In this document: one piece after another, positions 10,701 through 20,330 of the stretch
Layout: each line of letters opens with the position of its first letter
Numbering within the stretch: the first letter of the stretch is position 1
Source: Erythrocercus mccallii
Taxonomy: Eukaryota; Chordata; Aves; Passeriformes; Dicruridae
Direction of reading: 5' to 3'
Assembly: GCA_013397435.1 (NCBI GenBank)
Contig: VZRG01001518.1
Span: 62,001 to 126,000 of the forward strand
Length of the DNA stretch: 64,000 nucleotides
The notes under the pieces: generated by a model
Told to the model about the DNA's origin: nothing
Database searches by the model: none
The model's input: only the letters and a program-made list of their open reading frames with translations
Program-made: the position numbers and the translations under genes

Positions 10701-13493
10701 AACTTTACTCCCTGTTTTACACAGAAATTTTCAGTTCAACATTATCTCAGCATTCAGATACATGCTAACTTAAATTTAGGGAAAACATTCAATTTGGCAG
10801 TTCCATAATAACATTTTCCCCTTAATTTCTGATGGTGAGACTGCTCCTAACTATGACAGTTGTTTCTAATTATATTGACTAAACATTCAGGCAGCTTCTA
10901 CTAATTCTCAAATGTTGCTTAGCTTTTTTTCCTCTGTAGCTTCTACCCTGGAATTCAAATTAATGCAGCTCAAAGCTTTATCAAGGGATGAAGAGTGAAA
11001 TATTTGATCCAGCAGTGAAACATCAGCTTCCTGCTATTGCCAGATGAACAACAAACCTTTATTGAGTCACGCATCGGAGTCCTCGAGCCGGAGCAGAAAT
11101 CTCTCTCCTGTTTAGCAGCCCAGTGTCTCCATCATGGAGCAGAGTGCTGACATGCCATGGACAGTGTCAGTGGGAGGTTTTATTGTGTGATCCTACTTGG
11201 CTCTAAGGAGTATCCTAAATTTACCCTGCCTTATTAAGATGAGAAAAGCATTAATTCTTTTTAGCTGGTAATCAAGAGGTTGTTTAGTAACAGGTCTCAA
11301 AACCAAGATTCAGTTTGTAAAAGTGAGTTCCATGTGGTTTTGTCTTTCTCCATTGGGACAGAATTCCCAGCTACCATCTCTCACCAGTACACATAATTAC
11401 CCAGTTGCTGAATGTCCAGAGCAACTCCCTTTGGGAGTCAGCTCGGAGAAATAACGTTGGCTGTGGTCTACATGAAGGGACAACAATCTGTGGTGGGAGC
11501 TGAAAAATAGTAAGAAACATAAAAGGGATGTGACCCTTGTGCCTGAACATGCAAAATAGAATTACTGGCAGCTGTGTGTGATCAGGGAGCAGTTCTGACA
11601 GAGAACATGAGATGGCAGGGCCAGAGAGAGCCAGGCAGGGCCAGGCAGCACCAGCCAGCCCGGCTCATCTGTTCACAGGACCCTCTGCTGCTTCAAGGAA
11701 AATGGAAGCTGAGAGCAGATCTGTGCATCTGATTTTCTGAGTCTGTGAAGTTTTCAGCCTGTTAGTAGCTGATTTCTTCTTCCCTTGAGAAAATTCATTC
11801 CTTTCAAGAATGGTGAACATAAACGAAGTTTTCTGTTCTTCATAACATTCTAAGTTCTCATAACAACCCTTTCACAGGTGGTGTTTCTATTATTTAACCA
11901 ATGAAGAGAAGTGTTGTCTTTACTGACCAATCATATGGTTCCCTAGCACAGCATGTTATAAAAAGGCTGTGGGAAATTGTAAAACAAGCCTTTCTAATCT
12001 TCCTTCTACCTGGAGACAAGCTCTTCATTTCGTGTCCAACAGCGACACTGACCAAAACAAAGCTGGTCACACTTCCTCCACACTAAAAGATTTGACTTTT
12101 GTCTCAAGAATTCTCCCCTTCACCCCTGCCCTTCTCCCTTCAGATTTGCCATGACTACCCATGATTTTGTACAGCTCACCTTGTATGTATTTCTTGCTCT
12201 TTCAGCAAGTCTGTCTTTGCAGCTCAAGAGTATGAAGCTGTATAAATGGATACCAGTGCTGCAAGTGATTATCCTGAGTCACACAACAGACAATAAATGG
12301 AACCACAGTTGTGAAGAAGTTTTTATTTTTCTCCTTTTTTTTTTTTTGATTGCTCTGGTAACCCAGTTCACTTCCTGAGTATTTATCATTTGTCCGTGTG
12401 TCACATAACTATTCTGGGCTTGCACAGGATCTGTTGTGCATAGAATTTGCCCTGTTTGTTAATTTCAATGCCTAGCAGGAATGGGTTGGGGCAGCAAAAG
12501 CTGTCTTCAGCTGTGTGCTAGGTCACAGGTTTGACAGAGTGGTTGGCAACCAGTGGGAGTTTGGTCTGCAACTTCCCCTTTGCCCATCCACAACCCTGAG
12601 TCTGAAAGCACTGCTTCAATCAGTATGGCCAAGGTTTCATCCCAGCTGAGTCCAGCAGCCAGTGGCCAGTCTGGGAGATGTGGCTGCCTCAAGTGAGTAT
12701 TTCTGCACATTCTCAGCTCACCACTCACTGGCATTGCCAGCTTGCAGGGAGCCTTTGTGAAAGGTAAATAAACAGGCAGGCAATGCCAAGGGTCCTGGCG
12801 CAGACATCATCCTATTGTACAGAGAGGAACAAAGCTAAAACTACTGAAATCAATCAAAAATCTCATTGTGTAATGGATAGCATGGCCACATACATGCCTA
12901 GTTTCATTAGTTTAGGAAGTTTTGCTGCCAAGAGCTGATGTGGAAACTACAGTAATTAGTCCCAGTGGTATATCTGCTAAAATGAGTGCAATTTCTCACT
13001 AGCAGATCAACCTTCTACGTGAAAAGTAGTAAATAATGATATTATTTAATCAACAATTAAAGGTTAATAGCAGTCCCAGAAAGATTTGATTTCTCTTAGA
13101 GATTTGAAGGTACTCCATTAGAAACGCCACTCTTGTATCTGCAGTTCATCTCCAGTTGTATTTTTTAACTTATGAGTGAAGTCATATGCTGGAACAGTTG
13201 CCACTGGTGGAGAAGTATTTAAGCCTCACAAATGGATTGCTAGTTAAGAGCACACTAGTTAAAGCCTGCCTTTGTTCATCATAGTGACAGCTAAGAAAAT
13301 ATAGGTATGAAGACTAACAGATAGTCTAACATCTCCTGTCTATTAAGTATATCCAAAATGTCTGCACAAGGTAAAAACTAAATCTAGTATATATTTTGGG
13401 AGATGATAAATATCTAGAAATAAAAGCGCTTTGGCTAAAAAGCCACTCACAGATTCTGACTTTCAAGGAAGTTCAGGCTTTATATAATTGTAC
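7741..13493. other. Intergenic DNA downstream of BICD2
   Basis: No gene is supported here. A CR1 fragment lies at 8123-8278. A 147-codon open frame on the - strand (8385-8828) is within the size expected by chance. AATAAA at 12291 and 12770 could be very distal ends of BICD2 but lie far from the stop. A T-run occurs at about 12337-12348. The AT-rich block at 12.85-13.2 kb is discussed as a possible conserved element. Confidence 0.6.
8123..8278 (+). mobile_element. CR1 LINE, 3' end fragment
   Basis: The segment contains the CR1 3' block: ACACTTCCCTGGAGG, then GGTCTAGTGG, CATGGCAGGGG, and CCCTTCCAACCC. It ends with ATTCTGTGA, one unit of the 3'-terminal octamer repeat. It is truncated at the 5' end and has no open reading frame. 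Confidence 0.9.
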
Positions 13494-13517
13494 ATATATA
13501 TATATATGGGGGGGGGG
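13494..13517. repeat. (TA)n followed by ten Gs
   Basis: A (TA)7-type microsatellite runs to 13507 and passes directly into a run of ten G (13508-13517). It abuts the truncated CR1 fragment that begins just downstream. Confidence 0.9.
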
Positions 13518-13577
13518 TGGAATTAGATGATCTTTAAGATTACTTCCAACCCAAACCATTCTGTGATTCTGTGATTT
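13518..13577 (+). mobile_element. CR1 LINE, very short 3' tail
   Basis: Only the last about 60 bases of CR1 remain: GGAATTAGATGATCTTTAAG, CTTCCAACCCAAACC, then ATTCTGTG repeated twice. Such extreme 5' truncation is typical of avian CR1 copies. Confidence 0.9.
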
Positions 13578-16500
13578 TAAAAACTTTTTTTGGAAAAAGT
13601 CACTTAAGGTGTTTGTGCTGATCTATTATACCCAATACATTCTGTGCGAGGGTTGGCCCACTGACTCCTTGAAGACAGGAGATGCAAACTGACTGCTTTA
13701 ATAAATGAGATTTACTTACCTGCTTTCCTGGGTACAGATGTGATATGAGATTTCCCTTGTGACAGAAAACAGGCATGTCATTGCAGGGCAGGAGCTGTAT
13801 GTAGACCTTTCCCTTCGCCTCTGCTTAATGACTCCACTAAGCCCAGCCCAGGTTGGGCAGGACTGTGGTGATCACCCTGGGCTGTAGCACATGTGGCTGC
13901 AAGGGCAACTCTGAGGGCTGCAGGAGTAAGTTATGATACTCTTGCAGTTGCCAAGATCCTGCTAACACATAGACCAACCAGGTCTGTGAGTAGAGCAGTT
14001 GATGATGGCTGGTGTGAAAATTTATGAGAACCTTTGAGTAGTTTCATGAAGAGTCATAGAGAATCTGTTTTTAAAAAACATACATCTGTATTCTGCATAA
14101 TTCAATAATAGATTGCAAAATATTGTACTAACCATTTTGTTTTGGTTTTTTTTCAGAGTAAAGTTTTTCTAAATATTTTGGCTTCAGCTAATTTGCTGAG
14201 TCACCCTTAAGTAATGGAGTAGTTCAGTAACTGATGAAATGTATGTAGAATGACAAAAAAAAGATGAGAACTCTTTTATCAGAATTCAAAATAAGTGAGT
14301 GTTTGTTTCTGAACCCAGATTAGCAGTGACTAGGATGATAAAAATCAAGTGCTGGAATTCCCTATTTCTGTTTAAAAGCTATACCTTATATCTGCCAGAT
14401 CACTGTGGCATGTATTAGAAGTCAGCATTTCTGGAGTAAATTTCTAATCTAGTGGTGCCCAGGAAGAAAACCAGTATTTCCCTCTCCTGTTTGATAGAGA
14501 TTCCAGTTTTAGTACCTTTCTAATCAAAGCAGCAATCGGACAGTATTGGCTGATTTCAGGGTACTGAAAATCTTGGATAAAATCTGCAGTGCCCTTTAGA
14601 TTATTTTATTTCTGAAAGTTCTTAACTCTAATAATCCTGTTAATTGTTAAAAGCACTTAGGTACCTCTGTGTTTTTCCTTTTGTATAATGGGATTTGTGT
14701 TCCTGAAAGTCATCAATTGTGAAACGCATCACACTTGATGCATGATTCTATTTATAAAGCATATCTTGTTTTTGAAGATAATGCAAAAGTCAATGTTTTT
14801 AAAAAGTGTTTCATTGAATGGTGACAAGCTATAGCTCCTCATTTACTTTATAATGTGATACAAGAATAAACTATGAACATGGGAGCTGCAAGGATCTTCT
14901 GGGTCACTGAGTTCATCCCCACTGCTGCAAATTAATGTGCACATCTCACAAGCCGACAGCTTTAAGTAATTTAAAAATATAAATGCAAACCCACAGTAAA
15001 CAGAACCTAATCTATGCACAGAGGTTTCTGTAACATTACTGTGCTCTTTCATGAATTCAGCACTGGTATTTGGGCAACAGCCAGTAAACAGAGACACCCA
15101 CTGACAGGTGAGGATTCTGCTGTCTGTCGTACGTTGGCTGTTAGGTAGGTGGTCAGCAACACCTCCTCATCCTCATCATCCTTTCTGGTGAGGATGGACA
15201 GTCATACATCAAGTGTAGCCTTTCCAATAAGTTTTCACTAGGGGACCCATATTATGAGTCCCCATGTGATCTACCCTCACTTTATGCCCTAGAGACAGAA
15301 GTGAATGGATCCACCACCCTTGCAGCTTGTTTTTTTGTCAAGCAATGGCAAGAGGATTACTGTTTTCTCCAGTCCAGCATTTAAAAGATGAAGAATGACT
15401 CTTGTGCCCTCTTTGGACGTAGAGGACATTTTCAGCTGTGAAGATCCAAAACCAGGTGGTGCACTGATCATTCATTACCTGTTGTTTGAACCTAATTCTG
15501 CTTTCAGAGAGACCGATAACAACTTTGAAGTATATCACCTTAAAAAGAGCTGAATCAACTTAAATGAAAAAAAAATCCTGTTGAGTCAGTGTATGAAGAA
15601 TACCAGTGATATTAGGAAGTCCAGGACTGGAAATGTCTCAGTGCTAAGAAAATTCAAGGCGCAGTAAATATTTTAGTTCAAGTACTTCATGATGTGCAAA
15701 TAAAATACTATTCTACTCTGCTTAAAAATCTCATGCCAGAGTTTAAAAGCTGCCACAGGACCTGTGTCCCAAATGAAGGGCTGCTTTACTTTTATCTGCA
15801 GTTCCTTATTTTGGTATATTGTTCTGTGGGGTTTTTTCCTCTGGATTCTTGGCTGCTGTGGTAAGTGGGGTTGGTGAATGTCGAATAGAATTGCTTTTGC
15901 CTAAGGTATCATAAAAAAAAAACCCCAAATCCCCCCCCCAAACCTGCAAACCCTACCACAGTATCATTTTGCTTAAAAATATTTTGCCTTGAAAACCACC
16001 CTTGATCAATTATTTCTTTCTGACTTTTTTCCCCCCAAATTTAAAAGCAACAGAGTAAGTTTCAATGCTGCCATAAAATTTAATTGTTTTTATTGCATTT
16101 GCTGGTTTAATCTCATTGTAAATGAGAAATAAATCAGTTGTGCTTTATCTGCAAGTGCAAAGGCTCAGCTGCAAATTCATGAGAATGAGAGTGCACAAAC
16201 ACTCAAAAGATGTCAAAGTAATCTTCAACTCTTCATTTTCACGTGAAAAGTAGTCTTTCCAGAAGGAAAAAAAAGTCCAGTCAAAATTCCAAAATTTATA
16301 AATAAGGACTCTGTGCACAAAGGAACTCTGTGTTTGCTGTAGAGTGTCATATGATGGCAAAAGAACATGAGGGTCATGCCAAGGATTACATGATCCAGAA
16401 CAAAACACAGCGTGCATCTCCTACAGGAAAAGCACGTCAGACAAAACCCATATATTTGCAAAGCCTTGGCTTTTGGGTCTCCAATGTCTCATTAAATCCA

Positions 16501-16579
16501 GAAGAGGTTATTTTTACCCTTATTAAATCTATCTTTCCTGGACATGCAATGGTAATCCTCATTGAACTGCAATACCTAC
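13578..16579. other. Intergenic DNA
   Basis: Nothing is identified as a gene. Short open frames at 14843-15097 and 15289-15538 (- strand) and around 16145-16461 (- strand) have no recognised domain. An A-run/C-run tract at 15911-15954 is simple sequence. Confidence 0.55.
15911..15954. repeat. A-run and C-run low-complexity tract
   Basis: Alternating A and C homopolymers (ten As, CCCC, AAA, then nine Cs) make a short polypurine/polypyrimidine-like tract. No coding or regulatory meaning is evident. Confidence 0.85.
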
Positions 16580-16872
16580 CGTGAAGGAGAATGACTTTGT
16601 ATCGAGAGCTCATCTTGTAACAGAATTCTAATGCAATATGATAGGCAGCTTTTTTATTTTTGGAGAGAACAAATATTTGTATGAACTTTGCTAACCACTC
16701 ATAGTCCATTTATTGGCCCTTTACTCTTACCCTTGCACACATGTGCATTGGATACCAAGGGATTGAAAACAATTAAAACCAGCCGAAGGTAAAGAGCATA
16801 TTCAATGGACATTGCCCAGTGCTTCAAAGCTTTAAGAAGTTCATTGTACTGGACACAAAGTAGAATTCGCAG
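16580..16872 (-). pseudogene. Two phase-compatible exon-like segments, unknown protein
   Basis: On the - strand, an AG acceptor at 16873 (TTAAATCTTAG) opens a 142-base segment reading LRILLCVQYNELLKALKHWA and then SIEYALYLRLVL. It ends AAGG|GTAAGAG at 16731/16730. After about 80 bases, a second segment, 16648-16580, reads AYHIALEFCYKMSSRYKV and ends CACG|GTAGGT. Phase 1 of the first joins phase 1 of the second without a stop. The residues look like helical-repeat protein. I do not recognise the family, the intron would be very short, and chance cannot be excluded. It may be a decayed (unitary) pseudogene, since the adjoining upstream frame (16.88-17.09 kb) has a stop. Confidence 0.2.
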
Positions 16873-17487
16873 CTAAGATTTAATAAAACTAAGACCTTCA
16901 GGTCTTCAGCAAAGTCCAATTCATTGCAGAAGGTTTCCAACGAGTTTGTAATCTATTTAAGAGAATCTTCAACTTCTTTGAGACTAACACTCTGAATTGG
17001 CAGAAATGACGAAAATGTTGACAAGGCAGACTTGTTTCTATTATGACTTGCTTTGTAAGATGTGAAGGGAAACAGCTCAGATACCTGAGACTGTTAGATT
17101 AGAAGAAAAGGGCTTTACAGAGCTGGATATGTATGTACTGCCTGAAACTCAATGAAAGGTGGCATCCCATGCTTGTTACTTGAAAGTCACAAACTGTGCT
17201 GTAAATGATCCCAGGATCATTTTGCTTCTCACAGTTTTAAAGGATTGCATGCCTCTCAATTCAGGTGGGAAGAAAATTCCAGTATTCAGGGGAGGTGTCC
17301 CAGCAATTTCTTTTGTCTTCCAAAATCTGCACTGTTTTGCTCTTTCACTGGTAGTGTCAGACCACCTTCTTCTTAGCTTTTATTCCTTCCAATCCCTAGC
17401 AGAGCTGCAAAGTAGAGCCCTTCTTTTCTTCGTTGTTATCTGCTGAAACTTCTCTCTGACTCTACACCATTTACCTTGGTTGGAGAC

Positions 17488-17625
17488 ATGGCTTATTTCC
17501 CAGATGTAAAGAAACTGACACTGGCTCTCTGTTACAATTTTGCTGGTAAAAAGCAACGGCTACAAGTTGCTGAAATTGTTAACTCACTCCAGAATAACTT
17601 GGCTGATTCTGGTCAGAGATACTAA
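17488..17625 (+). other. Short protein-like open frame, unknown
   Basis: The + strand frame from ATG at 17488 reads MAYFPDVKKLTLALCYNFAG, then KKQRLQVAEIVNSLQ, and stops at 17623-17625. It lies opposite in strand to the segments at 16.6-17.1 kb. No acceptor or donor clearly frames it. It could be a remnant of a coding sequence or chance, and I assign no function. Confidence 0.15.
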
Positions 17626-19030
17626 CTAAATGCTGCAGATACTCAGACTGCAGATACTGAGTGCGGAAAATGAAAAATGGTCTAAGAATTGGACAGGAAA
17701 TAAATAGGCAATTTTAAGGGATGCTGATTATTTGGTATTCTGGTGCTATATTTAACAAGTTTAAATGCTTAAAATAAAGCTTGTCTCAGCTTCACACTTT
17801 TTAGCATGGACCTTGCTTTCTTGAGAGCAAAGAACCTGGAAAATTTCCAACAATTTGTAAGTTTCTGTCTGCTACTGAATCTCCATTATGCCTGATAACC
17901 ATGCAGCAGTGATTGGTGAGCTTGGATCTGTTCTGGTGAAAACACTGTAGAGAACTCACCTCATTGTCCTAAAGGACAGGACTAATCTAGGAGAGCCATA
18001 TCCATTTTTACAGCAATAAATATTTGAAATCATTAGTTATATATTAAATTTGTGTATGTATATTAATACTTTAAGGTAGGATTTTGAAAGTAACAGGCTG
18101 GATTTTCAAAGCAACAAAAAATCCAGACTGGTTCATCACTGATTAATCTGCTTTCTTACTCTGGTTTATTTAGACTCTATTCACAGAGTTGATCTAGAAC
18201 AGCTACTTCTTTTATTCTGGAATGATTAGTCCATGGAAATTAATTTTGGGACTATCACTGCAAAACTGCATTTCCATTCTACCACACTATTGAAGTGCTC
18301 AACAGTATATTTCCACACTAATGCCTGCATTAACATTGGATATTTCAGGGGGAAGGTAAAGAGCAATAATGAACTACTGGGTAATAAAAAGCAGAATAAA
18401 GCCCAACACATACAGCTTTTCATTTCATTGTTTTGCTGTTTTTTCCTGAAGGGAAATGCCTTTGTGAAGACCATTTTACATGTCTTTGTGCTATCAGAGA
18501 TAGATTGCTTGATAGGTACTTTTATTTTTCTGTTATTTACTCCTTGGGATGAGAAGCTGAGATCTTAAATCTCAGAAAGCTCTCCTTTAAATATGCGCCT
18601 CACCTGAAGAGGCAGGGGTTTACCTCTGTGGAAGGAGCACTTCACCAGGGCTAAAAAAAAGAGCATCACCCTCCAGCTCAGCTGCAATCCCTCCTACCTA
18701 CAGCGTCCTACTCCCTGTCCAGGCACAGAGTAGTGAGTCAGGTGGGCCTTCGGGACTGAATATTTAAGAAGCTCTTGTTTCTTGGAATGTTTCTGGGTGG
18801 TGGGAAGAGGCTGGCAGGGTTTTGTCCCTCAGACGAGATTCGTATCTGAATTGCTCTCTGACACGTACATGGAAGAACAGGTCAGTCAGAGAAGCCGTGC
18901 ACGGCCCGGAGTCTCTCCTGGGCCTTGACATGTGTCCCACAGCCGCCCCCAGCAGCTGCTGCACCGAGAAGCTTTTGGCTCCAAGGGCAACAGCCGGTGT
19001 AGAGCCTTAGGTTTCCCTTTCTATTGCTCG
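17626..19030. other. Non-coding DNA upstream of the CpG island
   Basis: This is AT-rich, turning GC-richer after about 18.65 kb. The + strand open frame at 18233-18568 (111 codons) is unrecognised and its initiation context is ordinary. An octamer-type and a CRE-like site appear just downstream in the island shoulder. Confidence 0.55.
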
Positions 19031-19663
19031 TGACGTGATTTTGAGCTTCGCCCTGGATCCGTCCTCTTTCTTACCGAGGGGACTCATAAACACCTTCTTT
19101 GTGGCATGCAAATAGTGAGGAGCTTGGGCGCCCCTTGCTCCCTGCAGCTGCGTCCCGGAGCTCACCGGTTCCCCTGAGAGGAGTGGGATGCCCGCGGTTA
19201 GCCCAGGACGGCTCTGGCTCAGCGGGAGCTCCTGCTAGTGCTTCCAAGGGGCCACGGAAGCGGCAGGCGCTGCTTCCCCAGGGCCAGGCGGGAAGGGGGC
19301 AGGAAAGGGTGTTCTCCCCCTCCCCTTGGCCCCCGCTCCCGGCCCTAGGGACAGGCCAGCCCCGCCGGTGCATCCTTTCCCAGCTGCTTCCCGGGCCGGG
19401 AGCAGCACCTGGGCCCCCGGCGGCCGGGGCGGCCCCTCCGGCGTGTCCCGCTGCCTCCTGGGCCGGGCCGGGGCGGGGGCGCATCCCGCCTCCGCCGCCT
19501 TCAGGGGCGCCGCGTCCCGCTGGCGGCGCCTCATGGCGCGATGCAGCTGCAGTGGGAGGGAGAGGAAACCCACCCCCCTCGCCCGGCGGCCGCCTTTGTA
19601 ACCGCCCGGCCCAGCTCAGCGCGCAGCGGCTCGGGGAGCGCCGGAGCGCGGCGGCGGGAGCAG

Positions 19664-19676
19664 ATGGAGCCGGAGG
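19664..19676 (+). CDS. Candidate first coding exon (MEPEG..), possibly IPPK
   Basis: ATG GAG CCG GAG G is followed at once by GTAAGG (19677-19682), a good donor in phase 1. The ATG has G at +4 but C at -3. Two upstream ATGs (19533 and 19541) exist, and the 19541 one is in the same open frame, so the true start is uncertain. In mammals IPPK (inositol-pentakisphosphate 2-kinase, which makes IP6 from IP5) lies immediately 3' of BICD2 in the same orientation and its protein begins MEEGK. A start of Met-Glu-Pro-Glu-Gly would fit. I could not find the expected second exon (MDENEW..) before 64000, so this could be another gene or a non-coding RNA. Confidence 0.35.
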
Positions 19677-19808
19677 GTAAGGCTACGCGCAGCCCCCCGC
19701 GCCCGGGCCCCGATTTCGAGGGAGCCCCGCGCCGGCCCGCCGAGCTCTCGGTGGAGGCTGTGGCGGCCGCGGGAAGCCGGGTCGGGAGAGAGGCGGCGCA
19801 GGGGTCCC

Positions 19809-19843
19809 GGCGGGCCGCGGGCTCTTGGCGGGCCGCGGGCTCT
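19809..19843. repeat. Tandem 17-bp GC-rich duplication
   Basis: The 17-mer beginning GGCGGGCCGCGGG occurs at 19809-19825 and again exactly at 19827-19843, one base apart. It sits inside the CpG island, just into the putative first intron. Confidence 0.9.
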
Positions 19844-20330
19844 CTGCGGCGCGGGCGGGGAACCTGGGTCCCGGGCCGGCCCCGCTCCAGGTGTGCGGGC
19901 CCCCCGCCGCCGCCTCCCCTCCCTTCCCTGCCCTGCCCTCCCCTCGCCGGCCGGCGGGCGGGCGCTGCTCCGCGCGGTCCCGCTGGCGCCAGGGCCCCGC
20001 TCCGCCCGCGCCCTCGGCGGGGAGCCCGGGGTCGGGCCGCTCCGCCGGAGGAAGGCGGGGGCCCAGCGAAGCAGCACGCACAGACCCGGGGGCGCGCTCA
20101 GCTAACTTTCTTTCTTTAATTGATTTTTTTTTTTTCGTTCTCTGCGCCCGCGAGCGGCTGGCGCGGTTCTGATATAAACCCATCGCCGGCGGGGCCGGCC
20201 CGCCCTCCCCAGGCTGCACCCGCAGCGGCGCTGGCTGCGCTACCCACGGCCTCCCAAGCGGGTTCACCCCGAGCTGCCCTCGCATACACACCCTGGAGCC
20301 GGCGTCCCTGTGCGGCTCACAGTGGCCAGG

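Larger units (their letters stand above)
19031..20330 (+). promoter_or_regulatory. CpG island promoter
   Basis: This is the only dense CpG stretch in the window. It is strongly GC-rich with many CCGCC, GGGGCGGGG and GCGCC words and contrasts sharply with AT-rich flanks. Visible sites include TGACGTGA (CRE/ATF-like, 19031-19038), a perfect octamer ATGCAAAT (19106-19113), an Sp1-type GGGGCGGGGGC near 19470, and an 8-bp GC-rich inverted repeat (19506-19513 with 19523-19530). The candidate first exon with GTAAGG donor lies inside it on the + strand. Long open frames on both strands here (up to 237 codons) result from GC-rich composition. Confidence 0.85.
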
